64,000 bases of DNA from Saccopteryx bilineata (GCF_036850765.1 NC_089492.1:165724296-165788295), one strand, 5' to 3'; counted from the first letter of the stretch, positions 1-11,789 are shown. The notes: generated by a model from the letters alone, not told the origin. Translations and numbers: made by a program.

Positions 1-111
1 AGGGGTGGAGAAGCATATGGGCACTTCTCTTGTGTGCCCTGGCCGGGAATCGAACCCGGGACTTATGCACGCCAGGCCGACGCTCTACCACTGAACCAAC
101 CGGCCAGGGCC
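1..111 (-). mobile_element. Ves-type SINE (type A), cut by window edge
   Basis: Read on the minus strand this is the tRNA-like head GCCCTGGCCGGTTGG, with the A box as TGGTTCAGTGG, a B box GGTTCGATTCC, and then the start of the SINE body. The body and tail lie outside the window. It is a non-autonomous retroposon mobilised by L1. The B box is intact. Confidence 0.93.
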
Positions 112-530
112 TCTCTGTTTTCTTAAAGTGAAGTTGCTAAACGCTATGTGGCCTTTCCTTAATGTTTCAAGTTACTACTCATTTGCGACTATTTGTTCAG
201 CAGGTGTTTGTTTATCAAGTAACCATTACTGACTAAACTTTCCCGACCACTGGGAATGCAATGGTGAATAGTACTTAGATCCCACCTTACAAGAAATTTT
301 GGGTGATGGAGGAGACAGAGAAATGAGCAGGCAATTGTCTTAGGATGAGCTACTGCTTTCATAGGGTAGGCGGAGAGGAGGGTTTTATTTACTCTTGAGG
401 TCAGGAAAGGCTCCCAAGGGGTGTGCTGAGACCTGAAGTGTCAGCAAAAATTAGTTGAAAGGGGAATGAGGAGTTGAAGGGGATTCTTTAGGAAGAGGGA
501 ATTGCAAAAGGAAATGCCAGAGAGGCAATA
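112..530 (+). repeat. Unassigned DNA, then ancient mammalian repeat (copy 1)
   Basis: From about 240 the text (sequence starting at CCACTGGGAATGCAATGG and running to GCCAGAGAGGCAATATGG) has the layout of an old interspersed repeat seen again at 26330-26720 and, for its later part, at 16090-16420. I cannot name the family. The first 130 bases show nothing I recognise. Confidence 0.45.
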
Positions 531-543
531 TGGAGTTTGAGGT

Positions 544-578
544 TGTGGTGGTGTGTGTGTGTGTGTGGGGGGGGGGTG
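544..578. repeat. (GT)n microsatellite followed by a G run
   Basis: GGTGGTGTGTGTGTGTG passes into a run of G. This is a simple repeat with no coding meaning. A minus-strand open frame across it owes its His/Thr run to this repeat. Confidence 0.9.
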
Positions 579-754
579 TCATGAACGGTGTGCCCAAGGC
601 AGCTGGTGCAAAGAGGGCTGGAGACACTGATAGCCAGGACACCGAGAGTCTTCTGTGCCTTGGATAAGAACTAGATTGTCATCTTTTCAGTCTGTGTATA
701 GCACAGTTTGATTAATCAATGGACAGATGTTAACTGACCACCCACCATATGCCA

Positions 755-950
755 AGTGTTGATAATAATTGCTAACCATGAGTGCTTATTATGTGCTGGG
801 TATTACACTAAGCATTTGTACAGATTGCCTTATTTAATCCTCATGAAGTAGGCATTAATACTATCCCTATTCTATGGATGAAGAAATTGAGGTTCCAAGA
901 ACTTAAGACAGCTCACCTACAGTTACACAGTTTGTCTGGTGTGAAAGGTG
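755..950 (+). repeat. MIR SINE fragment
   Basis: It shows the ordered MIR landmarks: GCTTATTATGTGCTGGG, then TTATTTAATCCTCATGA, then ATGAAGAAATTGAGG, then an ACAGTTACACAG stretch. It is an old tRNA-derived SINE shared by placental mammals and well diverged. Confidence 0.88.
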
Positions 951-959
951 CCAAAGATA

Positions 960-1902
960 GTGAAGGATTTGTGGTGATATCTGCAGAAGTACATGGCATT
1001 TTTATGACCTAGACTCAGAAGTTGCACAGCATTACTTCTGCCATACTCTATTGATCGAAGCAGTCACAAAGATCTACCCAAACTTAAAGGAAGGGGGCTT
1101 CAAGTTCACCACTGAATGGGAGGAGGGTCAATGTCACATTATTAGAAGAGCATGATAGATGGGAGATAGTCTGGCTGCTGAGTTTGGAAAATGCAATCTT
1201 CAAGGCGGTACTTGGGAAAGGTAGTAGATGAGAGGCTTGATCTATTGTCTGGCTGGGCACTGGTGCGCGAGGCATAGGATGCAGAAACAAATGTGGCATC
1301 TCTGCCCCAGCAAGTTTGCTTTGGGAGAGCCCCCGACTGAGTGAATTACAGAGGGGAGAAGGGTTTTCTGGGTCCCCATAATTGTACCTCCTGAAATTAC
1401 TTTTACTTGGTGATGCCTAAGTCTTATCATCAAGACTGGTGTTGCTGGTACACAGCGAAGCAATAATTCCTATCATGTAGACGGCCCCTAGTTCACCAAG
1501 CAGTGGGAAAGCTGTGAGTGGGAGAAGCAGTAATTGCAGTGTTTGTTCATGAGATTTGATTACATCTGAATCACCATCTTTCCCTAGCAGACTGTAGGAG
1601 GCTGTATTTTATGGAGAACTACAAACATGGTAGTTACCCTTGGAGAGCTTAATTAGGAAGGTGTATCCTGGAAAGGACTGAATCTGCTACTGAAGTGGTT
1701 GGATGCTCAAGGTATCTGAGTAAACACAATTGCATTTGCTGGTATTTCACAAGCCAAGATACAGAAGCAAGAAAACATAACAAACAAACAAAACCCCAGG
1801 GATCTCTGGATGACCAGCTCCATTTTATTACAGTGGGTGGTCTGAGAAGTGAAATAGTGAGAGAGAAGGATGACTAGGTAAACTCTGAACTTTCATCTTC
1901 TT
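960..1902. other. Unassigned sequence
   Basis: I see no recognisable exon, repeat or RNA gene. Open frames here are short and look accidental. Confidence 0.5.
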
Positions 1903-1910
1903 ACTTAGAC

Positions 1911-2136
1911 CTGTGGCTTCCAAACATTTTTGATCATGCAACACATCAGTACATTTTTTGAGCGCTGTTTGTTGAAATGAATACTCATCACTGATGTATT
2001 AATATTGGATATCCATTATAATACCTTTTCAAGAATAGAATTAAGGCAGAGGACCAATAATTATTCAAGATAATTCTAACATTTTTTCTGTATCCCAGTA
2101 GATCAGTGCACACACAGCCCACACTGGAGACCACTG
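1911..2136. mobile_element. Old non-autonomous hAT element
   Basis: The ends are CTGTGGCTTCCA and, inverted, CAGTGGTCTCCA. The flanks ACTTAGAC and GCTCAGAC match at six of eight bases, as expected for an aged 8-bp hAT target duplication. The 226-bp interior has no coding capacity. The family name is not determined. Confidence 0.65.
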
Positions 2137-2144
2137 GCTCAGAC

Positions 2145-3930
2145 AACAGGAAGGCTTTGAAGGCTCTTGCTCCTGGGAGTGGTATGGTTAAGGTGGTGTA
2201 TGAGAAAATCGAAGCTGGTGAAGACCCCAGGAAGAGGTGCTTGTTGTCTCTAGACCTGGCCCAGCCCTAGCTCTCTGTGGTTTTGTTACCAAGAGAATCT
2301 ATGATTCAAGCATGAATTCACCTGGTGCCCTTTTTGTTTCTCACATCCCTCCCCTTTCCCAGCTGTCCAGGGTGGAATACTTGTTGCATTGTTTCATACA
2401 CTGAAGAACTTGCACCAAGACCTGTAGACCTGTGAACACTTCAAATAAAGGAAAACTGTGTCTCATTCTGTCAAAGCTTTTTCTTGATCCAGCCTGAAAA
2501 GGTACCCAGTCTGCCTTCCTCTGTCACCATGTGGTACAATTTCTCTCATCACCAAAATCTTGATAGCTCTCTTTCTCTTGTGTTGGAACCTCATGAGTCA
2601 CCCAGTGGGCCAAGACTGCTGCTCTGCATAGGGGAATGTCTGGTAATATTGTGTAATAGGCATTCAGCAGTGGGAATACCCTCAGCTGTTGAATGTTAAT
2701 CCTCTCAGCAGGCTTAAGCACACAGTGCCAGTGGCTACTGAAGTCCTGGTTTGCATTGTCTGGCCCTCTTGTCAGTAAGCCTGGGCGGCAGCTGGTTGAA
2801 GTCCCTGAACTTACACTTTGAAACTGGTCATGGAAAGATGGCCCATCTACCCATTTCATCACTGTCACCTTTTAGTGTGTGTGGCTTTTTTTGTTTTTAC
2901 CTGCCAATGTTGGGAGCCCAGGTATAGCTGGTTATTCAGAGTCTAATGGGGAGGTGGGCTTGAGAAGGACAGTGGTGATCGAGCTAGGGCCTGGCTGTGA
3001 CTGTGAGGCAGGACCAAGACTGGCTAGGGACAGGGCGTGTAAGTTGCCCAGGACACCTAGCTTGAAGAAGCAGCAGTCTCAGGGTCATGCAAGTGCAGGG
3101 CCAGCTCCTGAGAATGACTCTACTTATATTTGCCTTTTTATAGGGGCCGTTTTGACTGATTTAGGGCTCAGCATTGAGCTTTTAAGATAAGAGGAGATAA
3201 CTCATTTTTATCAGGGTTTAATAAGAATTGTCTGATCCAAACATATGCCAGATTCTGAGATTTTTCCCGTTAGCCCAGAGGGGCTGAGGCCAGATGGAAA
3301 TGGGAGTGCAGTCGGTGGTGATTCAAAACTTTACAAGCCTCTATATCTGAGCCTAGGATCATGCAATAGCAGGGGTTAGGGGAGGAAATATTAATAATTC
3401 ACACATCTTGCATACTCACATGTGTCATCCTGGGTATTGGCAAGGGAACAGAGGCAGTTTCTCGGCTGTGGAGAGCATTCGAATCATATGCCTGTATCCT
3501 ACTGGGTTAAGGAGCCCTGGCTTTTTGAACTGTGACCAGGGATCCATCTGGTTCCATGTTGAAAACATCGCTTCTACAAGTCCACACTCAGTCTGCCTGA
3601 TTAGAGTGTGCTACACACCCCATTTCTGGCACATCGGCATTAGTGTTTCCAGTGAATTCCATCCACCCTTTCAGTCCTCCCAAGTCCTCAGGAAAGAGTC
3701 ACCCCTGCTGAAACCCTTCCAGTTCACACACTCCGAACCTTGGGGTAAACCTTGATGTAGGCCCAACATCATCAAAATGACTCCATTTGCACAGGTTCAG
3801 CAGTTCTCTTCTGGACACAGTAAAAATATTCAATAAAAGGAAAATGTGGGAGCAAAGGTTGGGTTTTTTGTATTTTCCTTTTGAAATGGTGATAAACTGT
3901 AAACAATCTAACTGTCCAAAATAGGGGACT
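2145..3930. other. Unassigned sequence
   Basis: There is no convincing gene. Near 2440 an AATAAAG-like signal lies inside otherwise unplaced sequence, and several 60-115 codon frames on both strands have no recognisable motif. Confidence 0.5.
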
Positions 3931-3938
3931 GATTAAGG
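3931..3938. repeat. hAT target-site duplication, left copy
   Basis: GATTAAGG directly precedes the terminal CAGTG of the hAT element and is repeated exactly at 6782-6789. Confidence 0.95.
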
Positions 3939-6781
3939 CAGTGTTTCCCAATCTTTTTTGTGCCATGCCCCACCTTAACCTTTCTAAAATTTTTATGTCC
4001 CCCCCTATGTAACATACATAATTTTTAACATTAAAAAATTGATTTGTTCACTTAATAAACATAAATGATAGGTTCTAGGAAGAAATCACTATGAAATTGT
4101 TAACAAAACATAGTAAGTAAAATTTCAAAACATATAATGAAAAACAGAAATTTAAATTCCAAATAATTTTAATACAGATTTTTCTATATTAATTTATTAT
4201 TTTAATTTAGTGTGATCCTTGCACTTGATGCTTGCTGCACAGAGATTTTATATTAGATTCCAATTTGGTTAGCTTTAGTCTCAAGTCTCCACGTTGTGTT
4301 ATATCCAGCCGATTTCTTTTTTTTACCAGTAAATCATTTACAGCATTAAATCCACATTCAGCTAAAAATGAAGATGGAAACGGTAGCAATAGTTTTCTTG
4401 TACATTTGGTTGAATTTGGGTATTTGATTTCTGTTTCCTCACAAAGCCATGCTCCTTTGATATTAAATAAAGCTTTAACTGACTCATCATTTTGCAATTC
4501 TGTGAGTTCTTCTTGATACTGCATATTTGATATATCAGACAAATCCACTAACATTGGCTGCATCATCCATGTTGGGAAATCAATTTGTTTTAAATCAGAA
4601 AATCTTTCTTTTAAATCAGCCAATAGAATATTCAAATGATTGACAATAACAAGTAAAGCGGTATCAGTTACTTCACATTTTTGGAGCCAATGAAACTGTT
4701 TAAAGTTTTTGTTGTTAATATGTTTCTGACATAACTCAATATTGGTAATGAAACCAAATATCTTTGCTTCTGCATCTGCAAGAGTTTTATTTGTTCCTTG
4801 AAGTTGCTTATTTAATATATTTAGTTTGTCAAAGATATCGGCTAAATAACTCACAAGTGCTTTACCATCTATTGTTAACAGATACTTCATTTCAGGTTTG
4901 TCGCTTAAAAAATCACTAAGAGTATCAAACAGTTCCATAAATCTTTTCAAACAGTTTCCTTTAGATAGCCATCTTACTTCAGTATGAAGTAAAAGTCTCA
5001 CATGGTCTTCATTTTGTTCTTCACAAAATAGCTTGAAAAGACGCTCATATTTGGCACTAGCTTTAATAGCATTAACACACTTTATTACTGTATGTAATAC
5101 TTCATTCAGAACAGGCGAGATGTTTTTAGCTACCAAGTTTTCCCTATGAATAACACAATGCACAAGAATCATTTCTGGATTCGCATCTTTCATCAATTTT
5201 AAGCAGCCATTTTTCTTGCCCATCATATTGGGAGCACCATCTGCAGCACAAGATGTTATATTTTTCATTGGTATATCATTGACATCTAAGTAGTTTTTTA
5301 GCTTATTATATATATCTTTGGAGGTAGTGGTGCTTTCTAATCTTTTACAGAACAACATTTCTTCAGCAAAATGTCCTTTATCAATATATCTTACTTAAGT
5401 TATCAATACTGCCTCACTGTCTCTCAAAGTTGATTCATCCATTTGCAAGGAGAATTTTCTTGTTTTCAGCTTTTCAATAAGTTGTTTTTCAATATCCTCA
5501 CTCATTTCGTCCATTCTTCTGCTAACAGAATTGTTACTGAGTGGCATAGCTTTTACATCTTTGTCATCTTTTTCAAGAACCATTTTAAGAAATGCTGATA
5601 TTGACGGTTTTATTAAATTCTCTCCTATAGTGTGATTTTCTCCAATTTTAGCGATGAATAAAGAAATTTGATAACTAGCCTCAAGAACACGATTATTAGT
5701 TGAAGTATGAGCAGTAAATAGAGACTTCAATGTTCTTTTTTCAAAAATTTTCTTTAAAGTTTTAAAGTAACTCAAATCTGAATTAATATGAGCACTATGT
5801 TTCGCCTTCAAATGCACCTCAAGACGACCTCGTTTCATTGATTCGTTGGTCAAGCATTGCTGGCATAAAAGACAAAAAGGAATCCGCTCATCGTGAACAG
5901 TGGGTATGAACCCAAATTTTAAATATTCCTCCTAATATTGACGAGTTTTTTTCTTGCTTGCACCACTCATTTTACTATGGGCTATAATAAAAATAAGATC
6001 AAGTAAAAACTAATATTAAAATATGTGTTAAAATATATTCAATGTGACAGAGTAAACGTATACTAAAAATTCATATTTATTTAAATGTATATAACACATT
6101 TATTACACTACCACCGCAAATCAAAAGGTATCTATATTTTTTCCACTTGACAAAATTTTCTGGAAAGTTATGCTTCTAAAATTAAAATTGTCGTGCATGC
6201 ACTATTATAGCCCCAATAATATTTATAAAATATTATTGCTTTCTAGCCCCGATGCAAGAAGTACTTAATAAAGAGTTTCATATTGATAAAAATAAAATCA
6301 AATACTTACCAATTACATCTATGCAATATATATGTATATTTATGAAATCAACGAGCTTTTACGACAGTTTTGACTGACACTTATTTCAAATTAACACCAA
6401 CTAAATGATGTGAAACACTACAGAAGTTGCAATGGGCCAATTAGGTGAGAATAACTGCGTTGTTTAGGGAGTTTTTAAAACGTCCGGGGTTCCCCGCGGC
6501 AGACGGCACACTCCGCAGTGAACCCAGGACAAAGTTTACTTGACGACGCCAATCACACAGTTGATATTTTGGTCTCGTCAAATGAAATTATACTTAATAA
6601 TTATTTACCGCAATTATTTAAGCATTGCATTTTTTGTTAAATTTGGCACCGATATCTAGCATTGCATTTAAATGGCCCGGGGCGAAAGAGTTAAAGTAGT
6701 GTCGAGTCCATTTTCAAATTGCCCCCCTTAACTATCGAATTGCCCCCCTGTGGGGCGTGGGCCCCACGTTGGGAAACACTG
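3939..6781 (-). mobile_element. Near-complete autonomous hAT transposon (Buster-like)
   Basis: Seen directly: 13-bp terminal inverted repeats CAGTGTTTCCCAA, a perfect 8-bp target duplication GATTAAGG, and one long minus-strand transposase frame. The right (5') end holds short repeats of the kind ATTGCCCCCCT near 6718-6750, possibly subterminal binding sites, and a CpG-rich block at 6480-6700 that could hold the promoter. The length, 2843 bp, fits autonomous hAT elements. The target has TA in its centre, as reported for the Buster group of hAT elements. The exact duplication and only two stop codons suggest a geologically recent insertion. What I cannot see is whether other copies are still intact. 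Confidence 0.95.
4207..5970 (-). pseudogene. hAT transposase (ZBED5/ZBED8-like), two in-frame stops
   Basis: The frame starts at ATG 5970 and ends with a stop at 4207-4209, 588 codons in one unbroken frame except for TAG at codon 13 (5934-5932) and TAA at codon 192 (5397-5395). There is no frameshift. In order: a BED-type zinc finger at about residues 33-60 (C-x2-C and an HLKAKH pair), the RNase-H-like core with QMDES near residue 180 and CAADGAPNM near 230, the C-x3-H signature in VHCVIHRENL, the insertion-domain motif EVRWLSKGNCL, and a C-terminal dimerisation region with FPSSFLAECGFNAVNDL and KKRNRLD. Family knowledge: this layout belongs to hAT transposases, and domesticated relatives include the ZBED and FAM200 genes. 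It would act in the nucleus, cutting and pasting its own element. As it stands it is broken. The first stop falls before the zinc finger, so a later start would still lack residues beyond codon 192. Domestication is not supported, since the element ends are intact. Confidence 0.93.
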
Positions 6782-6789
6782 GATTAAGG
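6782..6789. repeat. hAT target-site duplication, right copy
   Basis: GATTAAGG follows the terminal CACTG and matches the left copy at 3931-3938 in all eight bases. Confidence 0.95.
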
Positions 6790-6864
6790 CAACCATGGTA
6801 GCTCACCTGGAAGGGATGCTATACAACAATTAAAATAAGTAAAACAAACCTATGGAAATGCCTT

Positions 6865-7232
6865 GTTTGTTTGTTTGTTTGTTTTTAGTACTTTTTAAAT
6901 TTTATTTCTATTTACAGAGACAGAGATAGAGTCAGAGTCAGAGAGAGGGACAGATAGAGACAGACAGACAGGAAGGGAGAGAGATGAGAAGCATTAATCC
7001 TTCGTTGTGACACTTTAGTTGTTCATTGATAGCTTTCTCATTTGTGCCTTGACCGTGGAGCTTCACAGACCGAGTAACCCCTTGCTCAAGCCAGTGACCT
7101 TGGGTCCAAGCTGGTGAGCTTTGCTCAAACCAGATGAGCCTGCGCTCAAACTGGTGACATTGGGGTCTCGAACCTGGGCCCTTCCGCGTCCCAGTCTGAC
7201 GCTCTATCCACTGCGCCACCGCTTGGTCAGGC
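6865..7232 (-). mobile_element. tRNA-derived SINE (type B)
   Basis: The minus strand begins GCCTGACCAAGCGGTGG, followed by the tRNA-like GCGCAGTGGATAGAGCGTC and a B-box-like GGTTCGAGACC. The tail is a TTTG repeat on the plus strand at 6864-6884. The flanks TGGAAATGCCTT (left) and TGGAAATGCTTT (right) are a near-perfect target duplication. Confidence 0.92.
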
Positions 7233-7405
7233 TGGAAATGCTTTTGTAATGTTCCACTAAAGACTCCCAGAATACAGAGTCATGGTTCATTATGCGAAGT
7301 ATGCAAGTGCATGCACTGAAGAAACAGGCCTGTGGAAAATTGGTTGCTTTGGTGGTGGGTTTAGCAGTGACTTTTTTCTCATTTAAATATGCTTTTAATG
7401 ATATT

Positions 7406-7587
7406 TCTTTATTTACTTTTATTGGTTGATTTTAGAGAGAGACAGACAGACAGAGACAGAGACATTGATTGGCTGTTCCACATGCATACATTGGTCTTTT
7501 CTTGTATCTTCCCCGACTGAGGATCAAGCGTGCAATGCTGGTGTATCAGAACAATGCTCTAACAAACTGAGCTACCTGGCCAGGGCC
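7406..7587 (-). mobile_element. Short Ves SINE (type C)
   Basis: The minus strand reads GCCCTGGCCAGGTAGCTCAG and then GTTAGAGCATTGTTC. It is bounded by a perfect 10-bp duplication TAATGATATT at 7396-7405 and 7588-7597. Confidence 0.9.
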
Positions 7588-7632
7588 TAATGATATTATT
7601 TATATAATGATATTATTTATATAATGATATTA
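7588..7632. repeat. Three-copy 17-bp AT-rich tandem repeat
   Basis: The unit TAATGATATTATTTATA is repeated just outside the SINE and starts with the SINE's target duplication, so it may have grown by slippage after the insertion. Confidence 0.75.
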
Positions 7633-7734
7633 GTGTTCAAAAAAATCCCTAAGCATGTTGAACAAAGGAAGAGGATCTGTTGAAGATGAGATTGGTTTTG
7701 TGCCATGAATGTACAGGGTCTCACACTGAGAGGC

Positions 7735-7930
7735 TGGGGTGTGGTCCCCGGCCTCTAACCCTGGCTTTGCCACTTGTAGCTGTAGGGCTTTGAGCATATT
7801 CTTATCTCACCTGTCAAATGGTGGTAAGAATGGTGTCTATTTCATAGGCAATTGTATATCTAAGTGAGCTAGCCCATGGGTAGTGCTTAGAAAGCTTCTT
7901 GGCCCAGAGTGAGTACCCAGTAAATATTAA
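7735..7930 (+). repeat. MIR SINE
   Basis: It runs from CCTGGCTTTGCCACTTG through TCACCTGTCAAATGG and TAGTGCTTAGAAAG to GAGTACCCAGTAAATATT, the normal order of the MIR 3' half. Confidence 0.85.
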
Positions 7931-10463
7931 TTCTTGTGACTATATTATGGATTAGCCATGTGCTCTGAGCCACATCAGCCTAGGCAAAAAACAAGTCACA
8001 GGGATTTCTCTGGCTTGACCGTGACCCATTCTTGTAGGTCTTTCCGGAATTTTTCCATGAGGCTTCAGGGGTCTTTGGCAAGCAAGGGGTCCTCATTGCC
8101 TCCACCGGATGACCAGAGAGAAGCTCCCACCATGTTAGCTGGAGGACTGCTGCCCACCAGGGAGCGGCTGGTGTCCCTCCCTGTATAGAGCTACAGGATT
8201 GGCAGGAGACGTGGGCGCTACTGCAGATGCCACAGCTGGTGTCATGCCCTCCGGATGCCCAGAGTCACACGTTGGCTGCCTCGTGCCTGTCTCCATGGTG
8301 CCCTGCCACCCTGCCCTGGCGAATCACACCTTTCACCTTTCACGTGTGGGCAGCCCACTCACACTCAGTCCATTAGGATGGAGCCAGGTCTGAGTGGTGA
8401 ACACTGTGCTGCTCTTCACACTGTCCCTCTCTCTGCTGCTGAGTCAGGGCACAGGTTGAGGACTGTGTGTGACAGGCTCTCACCCCTTTCCCAGGAGGCT
8501 CCACAGACCTGCCTGCCACCCGTCTCCTGCCTGCCAGCGGGCGAGCCCAGACCTGACTGTACCCTCGTGTGAAGATAGCTCTGCTCCAGCTGGGACCCTC
8601 TGCCAGACTGACATCCAACCCAGAGAACACATTTGGACACGGAAATCAGGAACCGATGCTCCCCAGCCAAGGGCAGGGATGGCCAGAGTGGGGGCAGAGG
8701 GATTGCCCGAGGTCACTGCTGGCTGGACACTAATGGTGGTGGTGGGGTTCCGAGCAGATGTTTAAAAAAACCCTGAAGCTCTTTGGCACAAATCAGCTTC
8801 AGCCTCCCTAGAGTGTCTTCCTCCACCCTTGTCATCCCATCCCCCCTATTCTTTTCAGGCTTCTAAACTATACAAAAAAGGGTGTTCGAGGTTGGGGATT
8901 TGGGGGTTGTTCACAAGTGTGATTGTCTCACACGCTTCATACCAGAGACAGACCTTATTATCTCCAGTAATCTTTCAATCCCCCTCACCGCAGTGGGATT
9001 ACAAATGGGGACAAGGTTCCTTAATAAGGGGCAGGGGTGTGGGGGGGTATCTGAGGGTAACTGGATGCTGTGTAAAGGGAAGAAGATACAATGTAAAAAG
9101 CCCTGGTGGAAATAAAGTGCTCAACCAGTCCTCTATCCATTAAAGCAATAACGTTGTATGGCAGGTTTATCACTTCCTTGCAGCTCCTCAATGTGGGAGC
9201 TGTGGCTCTTAAAAAATGAGAACCCAGTTGTGTGGGGCTGCTCCAGTGTGGAGGGGCAGGTCTCCCTGTCCCCCCCAACCCCCCACCGGCAATCCTCCCT
9301 CAACACCCCCGTCCACTCCTACCTTGGACTTCTCCCAGCCTCTAGAACCATCACTAAAATTCATTTCACTCTTTAATTAGATTTCATGGAGTAAGGGATC
9401 GGGAGGGGTGCTGGGAAAGGCATTCATATGACCTCTTTCTGTAGAGAGGGGTAATGCTGTTGATAGCGGAGGTGGGACAATGGTTGCTATGGAGACATAT
9501 TCCCAGACCTACAGACACACACTCATTTTAATGCTTTTTTTTCCAACAGGGGAAGGATCCGATACCCTATTTTTAGTGTCAGATTTCAGCAAAAACAATT
9601 CACTTTCATTTCATCACACACACACTGCTGGGTTTTAAAGTAGGTCACATTTTCTAACCATATCAAGAGCTCAGATCTCTCTTGCTTGAGTAGTGCAAGG
9701 TTCCACTGAAGATTTTACTGATTGAGACGCAGATCTCAGACTTGCCTTGGTATAGCTTTCTTTCATCTTTATTTGACAGGCATTAGAATAGGCAGAATGA
9801 ATGGCTGTAGGTAAATTTGCATTTTAAAGATTAATGCAAATTGTCTAGGCAGTGATAATAGGAAGGGGACACACAGAAATTAAAAATGACAAACTAGTCT
9901 GTTATTTTGTTATCAGATTATCAATGATTATTACTAAAAAAAAAACAGTCCTTAAGTGCCAATTGTACATAGCACATCAGGGAAGAAATAAATCCTGATG
10001 GTAGCTGCCCAATTTAAATTTTTTATCTCTGTTCCAGTTCGACTGGGTATGTCAGAATATGTGAATTCAGAGATTGCGGTTTTGTTTCTGCCCTGTGCCA
10101 AATTGCAAGGTTTAAGTGTTTCTGTCTGCATTTCTTGCTTTGTGCTCTCTGCCAAATCTCACATCCCCTCTGTGACTAGAATACCCTATTGACTGGAGTG
10201 AGCACCGGAAGTTCCCCAGCAGAACTAGCAGGAAGCAAGACTGTAGCTTGGCTCAGTGTCTCCAGTAGCCCTAGACTCGCTCACACTCCTGGATAGTGCC
10301 AGTGTCTTCTGTCCCTTAGGGTTGTGTTTTTTCCAGGTGGCAGCAAATCTAGGCTAATTTAGGAAGAGCTACCCTCTTTTCCCTTGAAACTTGGTATATA
10401 TTATATGGGCCTTTTGTTTCTATTTTCAGACTGGTAGAGACTTTTGGCTTCCCTTTCATAATG
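7931..10463. other. Unassigned sequence
   Basis: Several overlapping frames of 60-105 codons at 7958-9376 are GC-richer than their surroundings but carry no motif I know and show no splice-site pattern I would trust. Nothing is assigned. Confidence 0.45.
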
Positions 10464-10480
10464 CGGGGGGGGGGGGGGGA
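10464..10480 (+). repeat. Poly-G run
   Basis: About sixteen G in a row after ATGC. This is a simple repeat and a possible G-quadruplex. The exact length is prone to sequencing error. Confidence 0.85.
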
Positions 10481-10712
10481 ATTGCCTGTGTCTATACAAA
10501 GGGTCCCCTGTAGTCTACAACCTTAAAAATAATAGTCTGATAGACAAAGGAAGACTGTAATGCAATCGTCAAGGTACAATACTGACAGTGTCATCCTGGG
10601 TACTGGGAGTTTGGTCGATTTTTATTTTCTCTTTCCTAACTTTTTGTACTTTCTAAATTTAGTTGAACACTCTTAATCAGAAAGTAATAAAAATTTTTAA
10701 ATGATAACCTCA

Positions 10713-10880
10713 TATTGAATGACTGTTACGTGCTGATTGCCATGCTATGTGCCAATTGCTCTTTTGTATATAATCCTCACAAACACACTCTGAGATAGGT
10801 GTTATGATCCCCACAAAACTAGCACAAGGCAGAATGAGGATCCAATCCCAGATCTGTCCAAATTCAAAACTCAGTTCTAG
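10713..10880 (+). repeat. MIR SINE fragment
   Basis: TGTTACGTGCTGATTGCC, ATAATCCTCACAAACAC, GATAGGTGTTATGATCC and then ATGAGGATCCAATCC follow the MIR order. Confidence 0.8.
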
Positions 10881-10909
10881 CATTCTAAATGCATACACCT
10901 CCAATAAGT

Positions 10910-10956
10910 AGAGCTACCATTTATTGAATATATACCAAATGCCAAACATTGTATAT
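10910..10956 (+). repeat. MIR fragment, 5' part
   Basis: GCTACCATTTATTGAATAT and ACCAAATGCCAAACATTG are the start of a MIR. Its remainder resumes at about 11790, after the LTR insertion. Confidence 0.75.
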
Positions 10957-11678
10957 TGTAAGAATGAGATGGCACTCGATCACCAGATGTGCAGGCTTTA
11001 TTAGAGGAGAAAGACATGCCAGGGCACTCCTCCAGGAGAAGTGCACCGGGTTACAGACTAGGGGCGAGTTATATAGAGCCTGAGGGAATACAGAGGCAAA
11101 AGTCCTGGTATGTCCAGAATGCTCCTCCTTGGGGGGCTTCGAGCATGTGGGTGTTGAATCAAAAATCCTGGGCCCTGGCCGGTTGGCTCAGTGGTAGAGC
11201 ATTGGCCTGGTGTGCAGGAGTCCCAGGTTCGATTCCTAGCCAGGGCACACAGGAGAAGCGCCCATCTGCTTCTCCACCCCTCCCCCTCTCCTTCCTCTCT
11301 CTCTCTCTTCCCCTCCCGCAGCCAAGGCTCCATTGGAGCAAAGATGGCCCGGGCGCTGAGGATAGCTCTGTGGCCTCTGCCTCAGGCGCTAGGATGGCTC
11401 TGGATGCAACAGAGCGACGCCCCAGAGGGGCAGAGCATCGCCCCCTGGTGGGCGTGCCGGGTGGATCCTGGTCGGGCGCAATCGGGAGTCTGTCTGACTG
11501 CCTCCCCGTTTTCAGCTTCAGAAAAATGCAAAAAAAAAAAAGTTCTGGTATGTCCGGAGCCCCTCCTTGGGGCGGTTTGTCAGCTTTTTGGAATTTCCTC
11601 TGTCTCAGGGGCGATAGTTCAGTAAGGGTGAGGTCTGACAGATAAGCGGAACATCATGAGGGCAGTTTGGAATACACA
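10957..11678 (-). mobile_element. Retroviral-type solo LTR with nested SINE
   Basis: On the minus strand it opens with TGTGTATTCC and closes with TCATTCTTACA. Inside, in order, are a TATATAA box, then AATAAAG near the end, as in an LTR with U3, R and U5. It splits a MIR. No internal retroviral sequence is attached, so I call it solo. The 4-6 bp target duplication is not clear and the exact outer ends may be off by a few bases. Confidence 0.7.
11171..11541 (+). mobile_element. Ves-type SINE (type A), full length
   Basis: It has an intact tRNA-like head with A box TGGCTCAGTGG and B box GGTTCGATTCC, the body AAGGCTCCATTGGAGCAAAG, the CCCCCTGGTGGGCG block, and an A-rich tail ending about 11541. 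It lies within the LTR. An open frame spanning LTR and SINE is not a gene. Confidence 0.93.
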
Positions 11679-11679
11679 T

Positions 11680-11770
11680 ATCTATCATATATATAATTTA
11701 AAAAATTTATAAATATTTATATGTGTAAATAAATAAGTATATAATAAATATATATAAATAAAATCATGTC
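11680..11770. repeat. AT-rich low-complexity sequence
   Basis: Repeats of ATATATAA and AAATAAATA separate the LTR from the rest of the interrupted MIR. Confidence 0.8.
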
Positions 11771-11789
11771 TGCAAATTTAGGTAGTTTT

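Noticed and set aside
3939..6781. A domesticated ZBED host gene
   Set aside because: Terminal repeats and an exact target duplication are present and the frame is broken, so it is a transposon copy and not a host gene.
11171..11245. A functional tRNA gene
   Set aside because: A and B boxes are intact but the head is joined to a SINE body and the same unit recurs many times, so it is a SINE.
10989..11645. A 218-codon open frame on the plus strand
   Set aside because: It is made of LTR and SINE sequence; the SINE type recurs elsewhere with the same kind of chance frames.
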